The notes: generated by a model not told the origin, from the sequence alone. A stretch of 64,000 nt of DNA from an uncultured Anaerolineae bacterium (GCA_938028725.1 CALIMH010000005.1:62001-126000), one strand, 5' to 3'; shown: positions 54,522-63,642, numbered from the stretch's first letter. Translations and numbers: made by a program.

Positions 54522-55289
54522 TCAGTGAGGTTCGGACTGCGCGTAGCAGCGGATCGCCATGATGCTCTCCCGCGCGCTGTACTGGTAGCGTCCCTGTGCG
54601 CCAAAAAGGGTAGCGAACTTGGTCTGCATGTCGTAGCGCGCCGGTGTGCCATCTAGGGTTTGCGCAAAAGGACGCCCGAATCCGAGCAGCGTGGCGTCGG
54701 CCACGCTGATCGGCTCAGCCGTCAGGTGGACGAGCGATAAACCTGCCTTGCGCGCGATTTGAATGTCGTGCCATAAGTTGACCATGGGGTAAAACTGGAA
54801 GATGCCTCGACTGTCGATAGCGTGGAGGTTGTTATGGTGATGCAAGTCGTAGATCACGTTCTTGCGCAAGCCTGGGCCGACCAGTCCCGGCAGGCGAACG
54901 ATGAGATGCCGCGGGAAGCGCTCTTCGACGAACTTCTCAAGCAGCCGGCGATGCAGCCCGTAGGGATGCAAGCCGGTTTCTTCTACTGGCGATGACTCGT
55001 CAACCTCAACCGGCGACTTGAAGACATCCACCGTGCTGATCAGGATGAAGTGTTGACAGTCAACCGTCTGAAGACAATCCATCAGCCGCTCGATGTTGCT
55101 TCGGTCTTGCTCCGGCTCGCGGTTGGCGATCCACTTCTGTGCAGGCGCGCCGGCGCACACCACCATCTCAAATGCGCGATGGCGAATGTCGTGGATGTTG
55201 GTTGAGCGATAGAGCGCATCGAAAACGTTTGTCTGTTTAAGCAGTGTGCTCCCCACGAAGCCGGTGTAGCCGATGAGGGCGTTGCTCAT
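54522..55289 (-). CDS. NAD(P)-binding SDR-like protein of the glycan operon
   Basis: A 255-residue Rossmann protein with the glycine motif ALIGYTGFVGSTLL (about residues 4-17), a family variant of GxxGxxG. The Ser-Thr in ILISTVDVFKSP and the HPYGLHRRLLEKFV segment, with Tyr-x3-Arg instead of Tyr-x3-Lys, occupy the catalytic positions of extended SDRs. The fold predicts reduction or epimerisation of a sugar nucleotide, but the Lys change makes catalysis uncertain. It overlaps the FAD-oxidoreductase gene by ATGA, so the two products are coupled. Only the C-terminal part is variable. Confidence 0.8.
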   Translation of the reverse strand: MSNALIGYTGFVGSTLLKQTNVFDALYRSTNIHDIRHRAFEMVVCAGAPAQKWIANREPEQDRSNIERLMDCLQTVDCQHFILISTVDVFKSPVEVDESSPVEETGLHPYGLHRRLLEKFVEERFPRHLIVRLPGLVGPGLRKNVIYDLHHHNNLHAIDSRGIFQFYPMVNLWHDIQIARKAGLSLVHLTAEPISVADATLLGFGRPFAQTLDGTPARYDMQTKFATLFGAQGRYQYSARESIMAIRCYAQSEPH

Positions 55290-56428
55290 ACCGCCTCCGC
55301 CTTAGCGCGCTGCAGCGCAAGCTCCTGTTCCAGGCGCTCCAGAACGTCGTAGATGTTATCTATCTTTCCCCCCAGCACGGAGTAGCAGCCCGGCAGCGCG
55401 GCATACTTCTCGAAGAGAATCGGCCGGCCGTCGTCGCCCTCGTTTTTGACCAGCACAGTTTTGACCTCGAAGAGGGATTCTACGTATCTCGCCTTGAGCA
55501 CACAAGGCAGATAGCGGCTTGCGTCTCTCAACATGCGATCCACACGCGTCTGCCGATCATACTCGGCCAACTTGCGGTAGGGATCGGTGCCGCGCTCGTC
55601 TTTCCAGCTTAGATGGGGCGTGTAGCGGACATGCGACAGCGTGTGTAGCCGTCGCGCTGGGAAGGGCATGATGGAGAAGAACGGCCCATCCATCACGGTG
55701 ACGCCTATCTCTCTCAGCTCTGGCGGAGGCTCGACGAGTGCAAGCTCGGTGATCTCATGCTTAAGGCCGGTTTGGACGCCTGGGAAGTCGCCCTGCAGTT
55801 GGTTGAGCCAGCTATACGTGCAGTTGAAGACATACCGACACGAGAGCGACTCCAAAGCGCTGTTCGGCAGCTTGACTATCACGTTGAGTCCACCATCGGC
55901 CCCAGAACGGCGCACAGCTGTCACTGCGGTTTGGTAGCGAACCTCCACGCCAGCCCGGCGCAGCTCTCGCTGCGCCCATTCCTTCAGCTTCACTGGGTCG
56001 AAAGCGTATTCCTCTGTGAGGAAAACTTCCTCAATGAGGTGCGGATTGAAGAGTCGCTTGAGCGCGGCCTCGGCCGGCCGCAGTTTGGCGCCGATCTCGG
56101 CGCAGAATCGCTCGAACTGTTTCGCGGTGACCTTGGAGTTGCTCCTGGCAATAGCATAAAGCTTGATAAAGTCGCTCTGCACCGCGTCGGGCCAATCGCG
56201 CACAAAGCGGGGAAGATTCACTCGACTGCGAAAGGCGGTGGTGAAGCTGCGGGGGTAGTGGTAGCCGGCGTGGATGCGCGCCTGGTTGTTGTATGAGGCG
56301 CGGCCCAGTAGCTGGTCATCCCGCTCAAAAAGCACAATGTGCTTGAATTCCCCTCTCTGGGCAAGGTAAATGGCGATGACGCACCCGTAAAAGCCGCCGC
56401 CGATGATCACAACGTCTGCCGTCGTCAT
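55286..56428 (-). CDS. FAD-dependent oxidoreductase of the DAO (DadA/glycine oxidase) superfamily
   Basis: A 380-residue flavoprotein. FAD motif VVIIGGGFYGCVIA is at about residues 6-19. RASYNNQARIHAGYHYPRS (in part NNQARIHAGYHYPRS) is a conserved segment of a subgroup found in polysaccharide loci. VFNCTYSWLNQL matches the strand-loop near the flavin, and SVLGGKIDNIYD closes the C-terminal FAD site. ATG 56428 is chosen; further upstream frame crosses the next gene. It would oxidise a C-N or C-OH bond of a sugar or amino-acid intermediate, giving H2O2 or passing electrons on; the substrate is not known. It overlaps the SDR gene by 4 bases. Confidence 0.85.
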   Translation of the reverse strand: MTTADVVIIGGGFYGCVIAIYLAQRGEFKHIVLFERDDQLLGRASYNNQARIHAGYHYPRSFTTAFRSRVNLPRFVRDWPDAVQSDFIKLYAIARSNSKVTAKQFERFCAEIGAKLRPAEAALKRLFNPHLIEEVFLTEEYAFDPVKLKEWAQRELRRAGVEVRYQTAVTAVRRSGADGGLNVIVKLPNSALESLSCRYVFNCTYSWLNQLQGDFPGVQTGLKHEITELALVEPPPELREIGVTVMDGPFFSIMPFPARRLHTLSHVRYTPHLSWKDERGTDPYRKLAEYDRQTRVDRMLRDASRYLPCVLKARYVESLFEVKTVLVKNEGDDGRPILFEKYAALPGCYSVLGGKIDNIYDVLERLEQELALQRAKAEAV

Positions 56429-56457
56429 AGGCGCGCATCTTGGAGCGGGTTCAACAG

Positions 56458-57462
56458 TTAGGTTGTAGCGTCCTCGACGTTGAGCCTCTCTTTGCGGGTG
56501 AGGCGCGCGCTGGTCAATTCCTGACTGACGTGGTAGGGCGGGCCTTCGTTGTTCAGCCGAACCATATTCAAGATGTATTCGCCCAGCACCAGCAACACCA
56601 GAGACAGGAGGAAGAACATGCCAGACTGCTGGAGCGACAGGCTGATCCAACCAGGGGCTACATCGCGCTTGAAGATGCCGATCAGCACTACGTAGACGGA
56701 GTAAAGCACGTTGGCGAGGGCGCCGAAGAGTGACAGCGAAGTCACGATGCGCATCGGCGTGCGCGTTGTCGAGAAGATGAGCCGGATGCCTTGTTCAACG
56801 CTCTCACTGAGCTTTTTGCTAAGCTGTGCGCGCGGGGCGGCGCTGTATTCAAGATTCGCGCGGGCAAAGCCACCGGTCGCGGGCAAGTATCTGTAACTGA
56901 TGACCGGCTGGGGGTGTCGGAGGATGAAATTCACCACTCGCCTGCTGAGCAGCCGGTAGCTGGGCGCTTCTTTAGAAAGGTCCACGCCATTGAACAACCG
57001 GTAAACCAGATTGAAAACGGAAGACGCCATCCTGTAGGCGAAGCCTTGCCGTGGCTTTTGCTGATTCCGCGCGAAGACCACATCGGCGCCGGCAGCCGCG
57101 CGCTCAAGCATGGTCGGCAAAAATCGAATGTCGTCTACGAACGGGTCTAGCACTGCGACAAAATCGCCCAGTGCGTTCTCCACTCCTGCCCAACATGCCG
57201 TGTGGTTATCCACCGCTTTGGTCAGCGCGTACACCTGTAGATTGGGGTAGCCTGACTCGCCGGTGAGCCGTCTGAGCACTTCGATGCTGTCGTCTTCTGA
57301 GGCGTTGTCAACAATGATGAACTCATAATCTGTCACAAGCGACGCGAGTTGGCTGGAGACTTCGCGAACGAGTTCCTCCAGATGTTCAGCCTGATTGCGC
57401 AGCACGCAAACTACAGACAGGAGCATGGGGAAGGGCGAAGTGGAGCTATTGTGTCCTATCAT
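56458..57462 (-). CDS. Family 2 glycosyltransferase with C-terminal membrane segments (GtrB/DPM-like)
   Basis: A 334-residue enzyme. The GT-A core has VVCVLRNQAEHLEEL, IVDNASEDDSIEVL with the metal site, and GDFVAVLDPFVDD. Two membrane segments follow at about 245-267 and 280-305, typical of polyprenyl-phosphate glycosyltransferases such as GtrB. A basic C-terminal tail ends it. It would load a sugar onto undecaprenyl phosphate at the inner face. ATG 57462 or 57426 are possible; 57462 is 12 bases from a leftward TAGAAT that shares bases with the stop of the upstream pseudogene. Confidence 0.87.
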   Translation of the reverse strand: MIGHNSSTSPFPMLLSVVCVLRNQAEHLEELVREVSSQLASLVTDYEFIIVDNASEDDSIEVLRRLTGESGYPNLQVYALTKAVDNHTACWAGVENALGDFVAVLDPFVDDIRFLPTMLERAAAGADVVFARNQQKPRQGFAYRMASSVFNLVYRLFNGVDLSKEAPSYRLLSRRVVNFILRHPQPVISYRYLPATGGFARANLEYSAAPRAQLSKKLSESVEQGIRLIFSTTRTPMRIVTSLSLFGALANVLYSVYVVLIGIFKRDVAPGWISLSLQQSGMFFLLSLVLLVLGEYILNMVRLNNEGPPYHVSQELTSARLTRKERLNVEDATT

Positions 57463-57474
57463 GCGCCGCTGATT

Positions 57475-57480
57475 ATTCTA
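57475..57480 (-). promoter_or_regulatory. -10-like element within the end of the pseudogene
   Basis: Leftward TAGAAT whose first three bases are the final stop codon of the pseudogene, 12 bases before the ATG at 57462. It gives the glycan operon a promoter that survives loss of the first gene. Confidence 0.45.
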
Positions 57481-58714
57481 CCGGCCTGCATCTGCGGTTT
57501 CCACCGGCAACACGCGCAGCCGCTCGACCAGCACGGAGAGGGGGCGCCGGTCTGGATTGTTCGCGTCGTATAGGTAAGGTCGCGCAGCGGAAGCAGCCAC
57601 AATCTCAAGGCGGTTAAGGCCAGGCCGGAGTTGCTCAGCCGGCAGCGTCAGTTGAGTCTGCCGCAGCTCCCAGCAGTTGCCGACCCAGCGATGGGTGGCC
57701 AGCGGCTGGCCGTTGAGTTTGATGGTTGCTGTTTGCTCCTTGGTAGCAGGGCAGAAGGCGCGCAGGGCGATCTCGAGTTGTCACGGGGCCGGCTTGTTCA
57801 TCCACCAGCCGGCTTGTGCAAGCGTGCCTTCGATCCATACCCGCTAAGGCTCAAAGGTGGAGAACCCTTTGATCGGCTGGATGGTGAAGAATGCTTCGGG
57901 GTCGGGGAGCAATTCAAACGCGCATAGAGTGGGGTAGTAGGCTTTTTGATGTGGCTCAGGCTCGAAGCATTCCACGAAGCGCAAAGCGGTGTTGTGTTTG
58001 GCCAGCTCTACACTCTTTGGGGACACTAGGATCACTCCCACCTGGGCTCGGCGCAGCATCGCTAAGTTGGCCGGGTCGTCGAGTAGCCCCTCAAAATCCA
58101 GATTTGCATGCCAGGGCGACTACAAGATGTGAGCCGGCGCAAAAGAAAGCTGGACGCTAGCGCTTGGAAGGTGATTGGCTAGATAGCGCGAGTACAACAA
58201 AAACAGAGGCCGTTCCAAGGCTCGGGGAGCGAAAGTAGCCTTGTCTCTGCTGGCGAGTCGCTGAGCGGCCCAGATGTGGGCTGCGCAAGAATCGTCGCGC
58301 ACCGATGAAGCAAAGGATGAAGCCCCCAACGAAGCCCACGTTAACAGCCGCTGTCCCACCGAATGCGAGCGAGACGGGCAGGAGCAAGAGGCCTGGCCCG
58401 CTGTGAGCCTCGATAAACTGGTGCGTGCCCACCGGATAGGCCATCTCCCTGCTGATCAGGTTGAAGTCGCCGCTCAGCACTGCGTCGCGCCAGAAGTTGG
58501 CCTGCCAGACGGCCTCGATGGTGTCCCCGCCGTAGTGGAGATGCGTGCTCCACATCCAGGGCGGCAACCGATAAAACCAGGCGAGCACGGCAAGGAATAC
58601 CAGCCAGCCGAACAAAGACTCCAGCGCATTCGCTCGCGGCTGCTTTGATAACCCCAGCCTGAGCTGCTTCAGGCGACCTAGCGGTGCGTTAGCGAACAAG
58701 AGGCTTTTGTCCAT
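57478..58714 (-). pseudogene. Inactivated membrane (GT-C-like) protein gene with one frameshift and three in-frame stops
   Basis: Reading leftward from ATG 58714 (Shine-Dalgarno AGGAG), a frame of about 145 residues resembles a multi-pass membrane protein with GGDTIEAVWQANFW and a REMAYPVGTHQF loop. Near 58200-58300 the frame shifts. The coding sense continues in another frame, which keeps one phase to 57478 but is broken by TAG at 58120-58122, TAG at 57844-57846 and TGA at 57781-57783. Between the stops the text is clearly protein-like (LRFVECFEPEPHQKAYYP; RVWIEGTLAQAGWWMNKP; IKLNGQPLATHRWVGNCWEL) and ends in a beta-sandwich domain. The short length also implies an internal deletion of membrane segments. 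It was probably the first gene of the glycan operon. Confidence 0.85.
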
Positions 58715-58744
58715 TCGCTGTTGTGTCTCCTGACGAGTGCCCGA

Positions 58745-58750
58745 ACTATA
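58745..58750 (-). promoter_or_regulatory. -10-like element of the pseudogene / glycan operon
   Basis: Leftward TATAGT, about 30 bases before the pseudogene ATG at 58714 and upstream of an intact Shine-Dalgarno. The original operon promoter is therefore preserved. Confidence 0.4.
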
Positions 58751-58864
58751 CCCAATCGCTCCAGCTCGCCAGCGCTCGTTGCGCGTGGGATTCAACAGTT
58801 GGCATGCAGCGCACAAAAGCCTCAAGGTTTGCCGAGCTGGGCCAGCAACACACGAGCGCCAAGT

Positions 58865-58873
58865 TGCTAGAAT
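58865..58873 (+). promoter_or_regulatory. Extended -10 element of the GH3 gene
   Basis: TGCTAGAAT, about 53 bases before the ATG at 58927, leaving a leader of about 45 bases. The 212-base gap 58715-58926 contains this, a TATACC at 58901-58906 and the divergent promoter, and nothing else I recognise. Confidence 0.4.
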
Positions 58874-58926
58874 CAGCGCAAGCAAAACCCGCACACAGCC
58901 TATACCTCTAGAACAGACGAGAGACC

Positions 58927-61209
58927 ATGACGCACAACGTTCACCCCTACGTGCGCGACTTGCTCGCCCGCATGACGCTCGAAGAGAAACTCGCCCAGCT
59001 CAACGCTTGCTGGATGCGCGACCTACTCACCGACGGCCGGCTCGACGCCGACAAGCTGCGCCAGCATCTCCGCCACGGCATCGGCCAAATCACCCGCCCC
59101 GGCGGAAGCTCTACGCTGCTCCCCGGCACGCTGGCCGAGGCCGCCAACCAGATTCAGCGCTTCCTCGTTGAGGAGACGCGGCTGGGCATCCCGGCCATCT
59201 TGCACGAGGAGTGCTGTGCCGGCGCAATGGTGCGCCAGGGCGTCATCTTCCCCCAGCCCATCGGCTTGGCCAGCGCCTTCCAGCCGGACCTCATCGCCGA
59301 GATGACCGAGGCGATCCGCCGCCAACTGCGCGCGGTCGGCCTGCATCACGGTCTGGCGCCGGTGCTCGACCTCGCCCGCGACCCGCGCTGGGGTCGCCTG
59401 GAGGAGACCTTCGGCGAGGACCCAACCCTCGTCGCGCGCTGCGGCGTGGCCTACGTCCGCGGCTTGCAGGGTGACAACCTGCGCGACGGCGTGATGGCCA
59501 CCGGCAAACACTTCATCGGCCACAGCGCCTCGCAGGGCGGCCTGAACTGCGCGCCGGCCTTGCTGGGCCGTCACGAGCTGTTCGAGGCTTACCTGCTGCC
59601 CTTCCAGGCGGCGATCCAGGCGGCCGGCTTGGCCTCTATCATGAACGCCTACCCTGAGCTGGACGGCGAAGTGGTGGCCGCCTCGCGCCGGCTGCTGACC
59701 GAGCTGCTGCGCGAGACGCTCGGCTTCGACGGCCTGGTGGTCTCCGACTACGAGGCGATTATGATGATCCACACCTACCACTTCGCCGCCGATAGCCTGC
59801 GCCGCGCCGCTGTGCTCGCCATTCGGGCCGGCATAGACATCGAGCTGCCCACCCCCTGCTGCTACGGCGACCTGTTGCGCCAGGCGCTGGAGGCCGGCGA
59901 GGTGGACATGGCGACGATTGACCAGGCGGTGAGCCGAAACCTGCAGAAGAAGTTCGAGCTAGGCCTGTTCGAGCGCCCTTACGTGGAGGCAGAGCGCGCC
60001 GCCGCGACCTTCGCCGACCCGCGCCCCCGCACGCTCGCCCGCCGGCTGGCGCGCCAGAGCCTGGTGCTGCTGAAGAACGACGGCCTGCTGCCGTTGCCGC
60101 GCAACCTGCGAACGCTGGCCGTGATCGGCCCGAACGCCCACGACGCGCGCAACCTGCTCGGCGATTACACCTACCCGGCCCATCTCGAAGACCAATTCCC
60201 TGCTGAGACAGCGGAAGAGCTGACCCGCATCCCCACCGTGCTGGACGGCATCCGCGCGCTGGTCGCCCCGGGAACGCAGGTGCTCTTCGCGCGCGGCTGC
60301 GACAACCTCGACCCCAGCACGGACGGCTTCGCCGAGGCCGTCCGCGTCGCCGAACAGGCCGACGCGGTGGTGCTGGTGTTGGGGGATCGCTCCGGCCTGA
60401 CGCCGCGCTGCACCTCCGGCGAGACGCGCGACAGCGCCTCGCTGCGCCTGCCCGGCGCGCAAGAAGCGCTGGCGGAGGCGATCCTGGCCGCCGGCAAGCC
60501 GGTCGCGCTTGTGCTGGTCACCGGCCGGCCGTATGTGCTCACAGGGCTGGCGCCGCGCGTCCAGGCCATCCTCCAGGCGTGGCTGCCCGGCGAGGAAGGC
60601 GGCCCGGCCATCGCCGAGGCGCTCTTCGGCGAGGTCAATCCCGGCGGCAAGCTGCCGGTCACCTTCCCGCGCAGCGCCGGACAAGTGCCGATCTTCTACA
60701 ACCACAAGCCCTCCGCCTCGCGCTCGAACTGGCACGGCGACTACCTGGATGAGTCGGTGCGGCCGCTGTATCCCTTCGGCCATGGCCTGAGCTACACCCA
60801 TTTCAGCTACAACGACCTATCCATCTCGCCGGCCCAGGTCACGCAGGGGGAGCGCGTGGACATCTCGCTCGAGGTATGCAACAGCGGCGAGCGCGCCGGC
60901 GACGAAGTAGTGCAGCTCTACGTGCGCGACGAATACGCCAGCCTGCCGCGGCCGGTCAAGGAGTTAAAGGGCTTCGCGCGGCTCACGTTGGCGCCGGGCG
61001 AGCGCCGGCGCGTGACCTTTCACCTGCCTGCGGACGCACTCGCCTTCTACGACGCCGACCTGCGCTTGACGCTGGAGCCGGGTCGCGTCCAAGTGATGGT
61101 GGGCAGCTCGTCGGAGGACATCCGTCTGACCGGCGCGTTCGAGGTCGTCGGCGCAGGGCCGATGCCGATCGGCCGGCGCGTGTGGGATTGTCCGGTGAGC
61201 GTCACATAG
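58927..61209 (+). CDS. Family 3 glycoside hydrolase (beta-glucosidase/beta-xylosidase-like)
   Basis: A 760-residue three-domain GH3 enzyme. The barrel (about 1-330) contains KHFIGHS and the nucleophile Asp274 in LVVSDYEAI. The second domain (about 370-570) has the SGETRDSASLRLPGAQ loop, where the acid/base Glu is expected (Glu in CTSGETRDS). The C-terminal fibronectin-III-like domain (about 660-750) starts VCNSGERAGDEVVQLYV. No signal peptide is visible, so it acts on imported oligosaccharides in the cytoplasm. It removes terminal beta-linked sugars. It starts at an ATG with GAGAG upstream. The codon use and GC content are much higher than in the preceding operon. Confidence 0.93.
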   Translation: MTHNVHPYVRDLLARMTLEEKLAQLNACWMRDLLTDGRLDADKLRQHLRHGIGQITRPGGSSTLLPGTLAEAANQIQRFLVEETRLGIPAILHEECCAGAMVRQGVIFPQPIGLASAFQPDLIAEMTEAIRRQLRAVGLHHGLAPVLDLARDPRWGRLEETFGEDPTLVARCGVAYVRGLQGDNLRDGVMATGKHFIGHSASQGGLNCAPALLGRHELFEAYLLPFQAAIQAAGLASIMNAYPELDGEVVAASRRLLTELLRETLGFDGLVVSDYEAIMMIHTYHFAADSLRRAAVLAIRAGIDIELPTPCCYGDLLRQALEAGEVDMATIDQAVSRNLQKKFELGLFERPYVEAERAAATFADPRPRTLARRLARQSLVLLKNDGLLPLPRNLRTLAVIGPNAHDARNLLGDYTYPAHLEDQFPAETAEELTRIPTVLDGIRALVAPGTQVLFARGCDNLDPSTDGFAEAVRVAEQADAVVLVLGDRSGLTPRCTSGETRDSASLRLPGAQEALAEAILAAGKPVALVLVTGRPYVLTGLAPRVQAILQAWLPGEEGGPAIAEALFGEVNPGGKLPVTFPRSAGQVPIFYNHKPSASRSNWHGDYLDESVRPLYPFGHGLSYTHFSYNDLSISPAQVTQGERVDISLEVCNSGERAGDEVVQLYVRDEYASLPRPVKELKGFARLTLAPGERRRVTFHLPADALAFYDADLRLTLEPGRVQVMVGSSSEDIRLTGAFEVVGAGPMPIGRRVWDCPVSVT

Positions 61210-61231
61210 CAGGAGGGCGCGCATCCGCGCC

Positions 61232-62692
61232 TTAGGCCGAGCGCAGCTTCAGCCCTGGCCAATGCGCCATCACTGCCTGCGCCACCCGATCCAGCTCGGC
61301 ATCGAGGTGGGTGTGCCAGTCGCGCGCTGCCCCCTGCCAGCCGAGCTGCGCCAGCCACCATTGGCGGTAGGCCGTGTGCTTGAACAGGTCGTGCAGATAG
61401 ACGCCGATCACGTTATCCTGCCGCCAACCGAGGCCATCGCTCAGGTGTGGGCGGGCGCGCGGGCCGGCCACGGTGACGCCGTGGTGGATTTCGTAGCCTG
61501 CCACCGCTCCGACTTCCACGCAATGCGCTTGGCGCTGCTGGGTGACCTTGGCCGACGCCAGCTCGGTGACCACGTCCAACAGGCCCAGGCCGGCCATCTC
61601 GCCCCCGCCTTCCAGCCCATGCGGATCGCGCAGCGCTTGGCCGAGCATCTGCATCCCGCCGCACACACCGTGGATCAGCGCGCCACGCTGCGCCGCGCGC
61701 CACACCTCGGCGGCCAGCCCGCTGCTGCGCAACGCCGAGAGGCTGGCGGCAGTGTGCTTGCTGCCGGGCAGGATGACGGCGTCGAAATCGTCCAGCGGCT
61801 GCCGGCGACGGATTACGCTCACCACAACGCCCGGCTCGTCCACCAGCGGGTCGAACTCGTCGAAGTTGCTGGCATAGGGGTAGGCGAGGATCGCCACGCG
61901 GACGGCGCGCTCCTCACCCGGGCGCGAGCGATCGGCGCGGGCGGCCAGCGCCGCGATGTCGTCCTCCTCCGGCAGCGCATGCGCCAGCATCGGCACCACG
62001 GCCACCGTTGGCACGCCTGTGCGCTCGCGCAGCCAGTCCATGCCGTCGCCCAGCAGCGCTGGGTCGCCGCGAAACTTGTTCAGCACAAAGCCGCGAATCA
62101 ACGCCTGCTCCTCCGGCGCGAGGCAGAGAAACGTGCCCAGCAGGTGGGCAAACGCGCCGCCGCGGTCAATGTCGGCCACCAGATACACGTCGGCATGTGC
62201 CTCCAGCGCTACGCGCATGTTGACGATGTCGCCGGAGCGCAGGTTGACCTCGGCCGGGCTGCCGGCGCCCTCGATCACCACCAGCTCGAAGTCGCGCAGC
62301 AGCGAATGCAGGCTCTCGCGCACCACGCCCCACAGGTGCGGCTTGCGCGCCGGCCAGGGCATATCGGTGATGCGCGGGTCATAGCGCCCCAGCACGATCG
62401 CCTGCGAGCGCGTCTCGGCCTGTGGCTTCAGCAGCACCGGCTGCATCCGCGCCTCCGGCTGAACGCGCGCGGCCAACGCCTGCACGTATTGGGCGCGGCC
62501 GATCTCCAGGCCGTCGGGCGTGACGGCGGCGTTGTTGCTCATGTTCTGCGCCTTGAAGGGTGCCACGCGCACGCCCTGATTGGCGAAATGGCGGCACAAG
62601 GCCGTGACCAAGAAAGACTTTCCGGCGCTGCTGGTGCAGCCCACGATCATGATTGGCTTGTAGCGCGGTCGGGGAGGTGTAAGGTCTGCCAT
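61232..62692 (-). CDS. cobQ: Cobyric acid synthase CobQ
   Basis: A 486-residue glutamine-dependent amidotransferase of normal length. The ATP site is GCTSSAGKS (about residues 18-26), then PFKAQNMSNNA and ADIDRGGAFAHLLGT in the synthetase half. The glutaminase half has VILPGSKHT and the nucleophile Cys in HGVCGGMQMLG, with His in YLHDLFKH. It amidates four side chains of adenosylcobyrinate a,c-diamide. ATG 62692 restores the first beta strand; an ATG at 62650, overlapping the previous stop as ATGA, is the alternative. It is the last gene of cbiB-cobD-cobQ and overlaps cobD by 46 bases with the chosen start. Confidence 0.93.
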   Translation of the reverse strand: MADLTPPRPRYKPIMIVGCTSSAGKSFLVTALCRHFANQGVRVAPFKAQNMSNNAAVTPDGLEIGRAQYVQALAARVQPEARMQPVLLKPQAETRSQAIVLGRYDPRITDMPWPARKPHLWGVVRESLHSLLRDFELVVIEGAGSPAEVNLRSGDIVNMRVALEAHADVYLVADIDRGGAFAHLLGTFLCLAPEEQALIRGFVLNKFRGDPALLGDGMDWLRERTGVPTVAVVPMLAHALPEEDDIAALAARADRSRPGEERAVRVAILAYPYASNFDEFDPLVDEPGVVVSVIRRRQPLDDFDAVILPGSKHTAASLSALRSSGLAAEVWRAAQRGALIHGVCGGMQMLGQALRDPHGLEGGGEMAGLGLLDVVTELASAKVTQQRQAHCVEVGAVAGYEIHHGVTVAGPRARPHLSDGLGWRQDNVIGVYLHDLFKHTAYRQWWLAQLGWQGAARDWHTHLDAELDRVAQAVMAHWPGLKLRSA

Positions 62693-63642
62693 GCCTCGAT
62701 CAGCTTGCGGTTGTCGGCCGGCGCGCGGGTGGCCACGCGCACGCGGTCGGGCAGGCCGAACGACGCGCAATCGCGCACGCGGATGCCCTGCGCGCGCAGC
62801 GCCGCTGCCACGGCTGCCGCATCGCCCACGCGAACGGTGAAGAAGTGCAGGCCCGTCTCCTCGCCGCCGAGGTCTCGCGCCAGTTGCTTTGCCCACCCTC
62901 GCGCGGTGGGCAGGGTGCGCGCCAAGAAGTCGTCCTGCTTCGGCAGCGCCTCCAGCGCCGCCGCCAACGGCGAGGGGATGGCCCAGGCCGGCTGCAAGGC
63001 GCGCAGCTCGCGCGCGAGGCTCGGTTCGGCCAGGGCATAGGCCAGGCGCATCCCCAGCAGCCCATGCGCTTTGCCCGGCGATTGCACCCGCACCAGCCCC
63101 GGCCATGGCGAGACCGCCAGCGGCGCGGTCACAAACGGCAAGTAAGCCTCATCGGCGATGACGACGCCGGCGAACGCGCGCAGCCGGTTGAGGTCGAGGT
63201 AGTGGCCGGTGGGGTTGTGCGGGTTGGAGAGATACAGCACGCGCGCCGCCGGCTGGGCTAGACACGCGCGCAGGCCGCCCTCGTCTCGCGGCAGCATGCG
63301 CAGCTCGCCGCCTTGCTGCGCGACGGCGAGGGCGAATTCACCGAAGGGCGCGCCCAGGCTGAGCACCACGTCGCCGGGGCGCACTAGCAGCCGCGCCAGG
63401 CGGTGCAGCAGCTCGCTTGCCCCGACGCCCAGCGCCACGCCGTCGGGATGCCACCCGTGCCAGGCGGCCAGCGCCTCGCGCGCCCGCGTGTAGTGCGGGT
63501 CGGGGTAGTCGGCCAGCGGCGCATCGCGCCAGGCGCGCACCAGCGCCGGATTAGGGCCGAGCGGGTTGGTGTTCACGCTGAAGTCCAGCAGCGCATCGTC
63601 CGGCCCCTGCGGGCCGCCGTGCGTGAAGGCAAACGCGCTCAT
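62647..63642 (-). CDS. cobD: L-threonine-O-3-phosphate decarboxylase / histidinol-phosphate-aminotransferase-like CobD
   Basis: A 331-residue fold-type I PLP enzyme. [13 protein letters not shown] is the N-terminal signature of cobalamin CobD, SNPHNPTG the cofactor turn, IADEAYLPF the Asp region and [13 protein letters not shown] the Schiff-base site (Lys191). Sharing these motifs with HisC, it is assigned CobD by its neighbours: cbiB overlaps it by ATGA and cobQ follows. It makes the aminopropanol phosphate linker of the nucleotide loop. The start is ATG 63642. Confidence 0.88.
   Translation of the reverse strand: MSAFAFTHGGPQGPDDALLDFSVNTNPLGPNPALVRAWRDAPLADYPDPHYTRAREALAAWHGWHPDGVALGVGASELLHRLARLLVRPGDVVLSLGAPFGEFALAVAQQGGELRMLPRDEGGLRACLAQPAARVLYLSNPHNPTGHYLDLNRLRAFAGVVIADEAYLPFVTAPLAVSPWPGLVRVQSPGKAHGLLGMRLAYALAEPSLARELRALQPAWAIPSPLAAALEALPKQDDFLARTLPTARGWAKQLARDLGGEETGLHFFTVRVGDAAAVAAALRAQGIRVRDCASFGLPDRVRVATRAPADNRKLIEAWQTLHLPDRATSQS

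Noticed and set aside
57478-58122. Stop-codon recoding or readthrough instead of a pseudogene
   Set aside because: Both TAG and TGA occur, a frameshift is also present, and neighbouring genes use the same codons as real stops.
62648-62650. ATG at 62650 as the cobQ start (4-base overlap with cobD)
   Set aside because: It would remove residues of the first beta strand before the ATP loop; 62692 fits the family better, but the alternative is not excluded.
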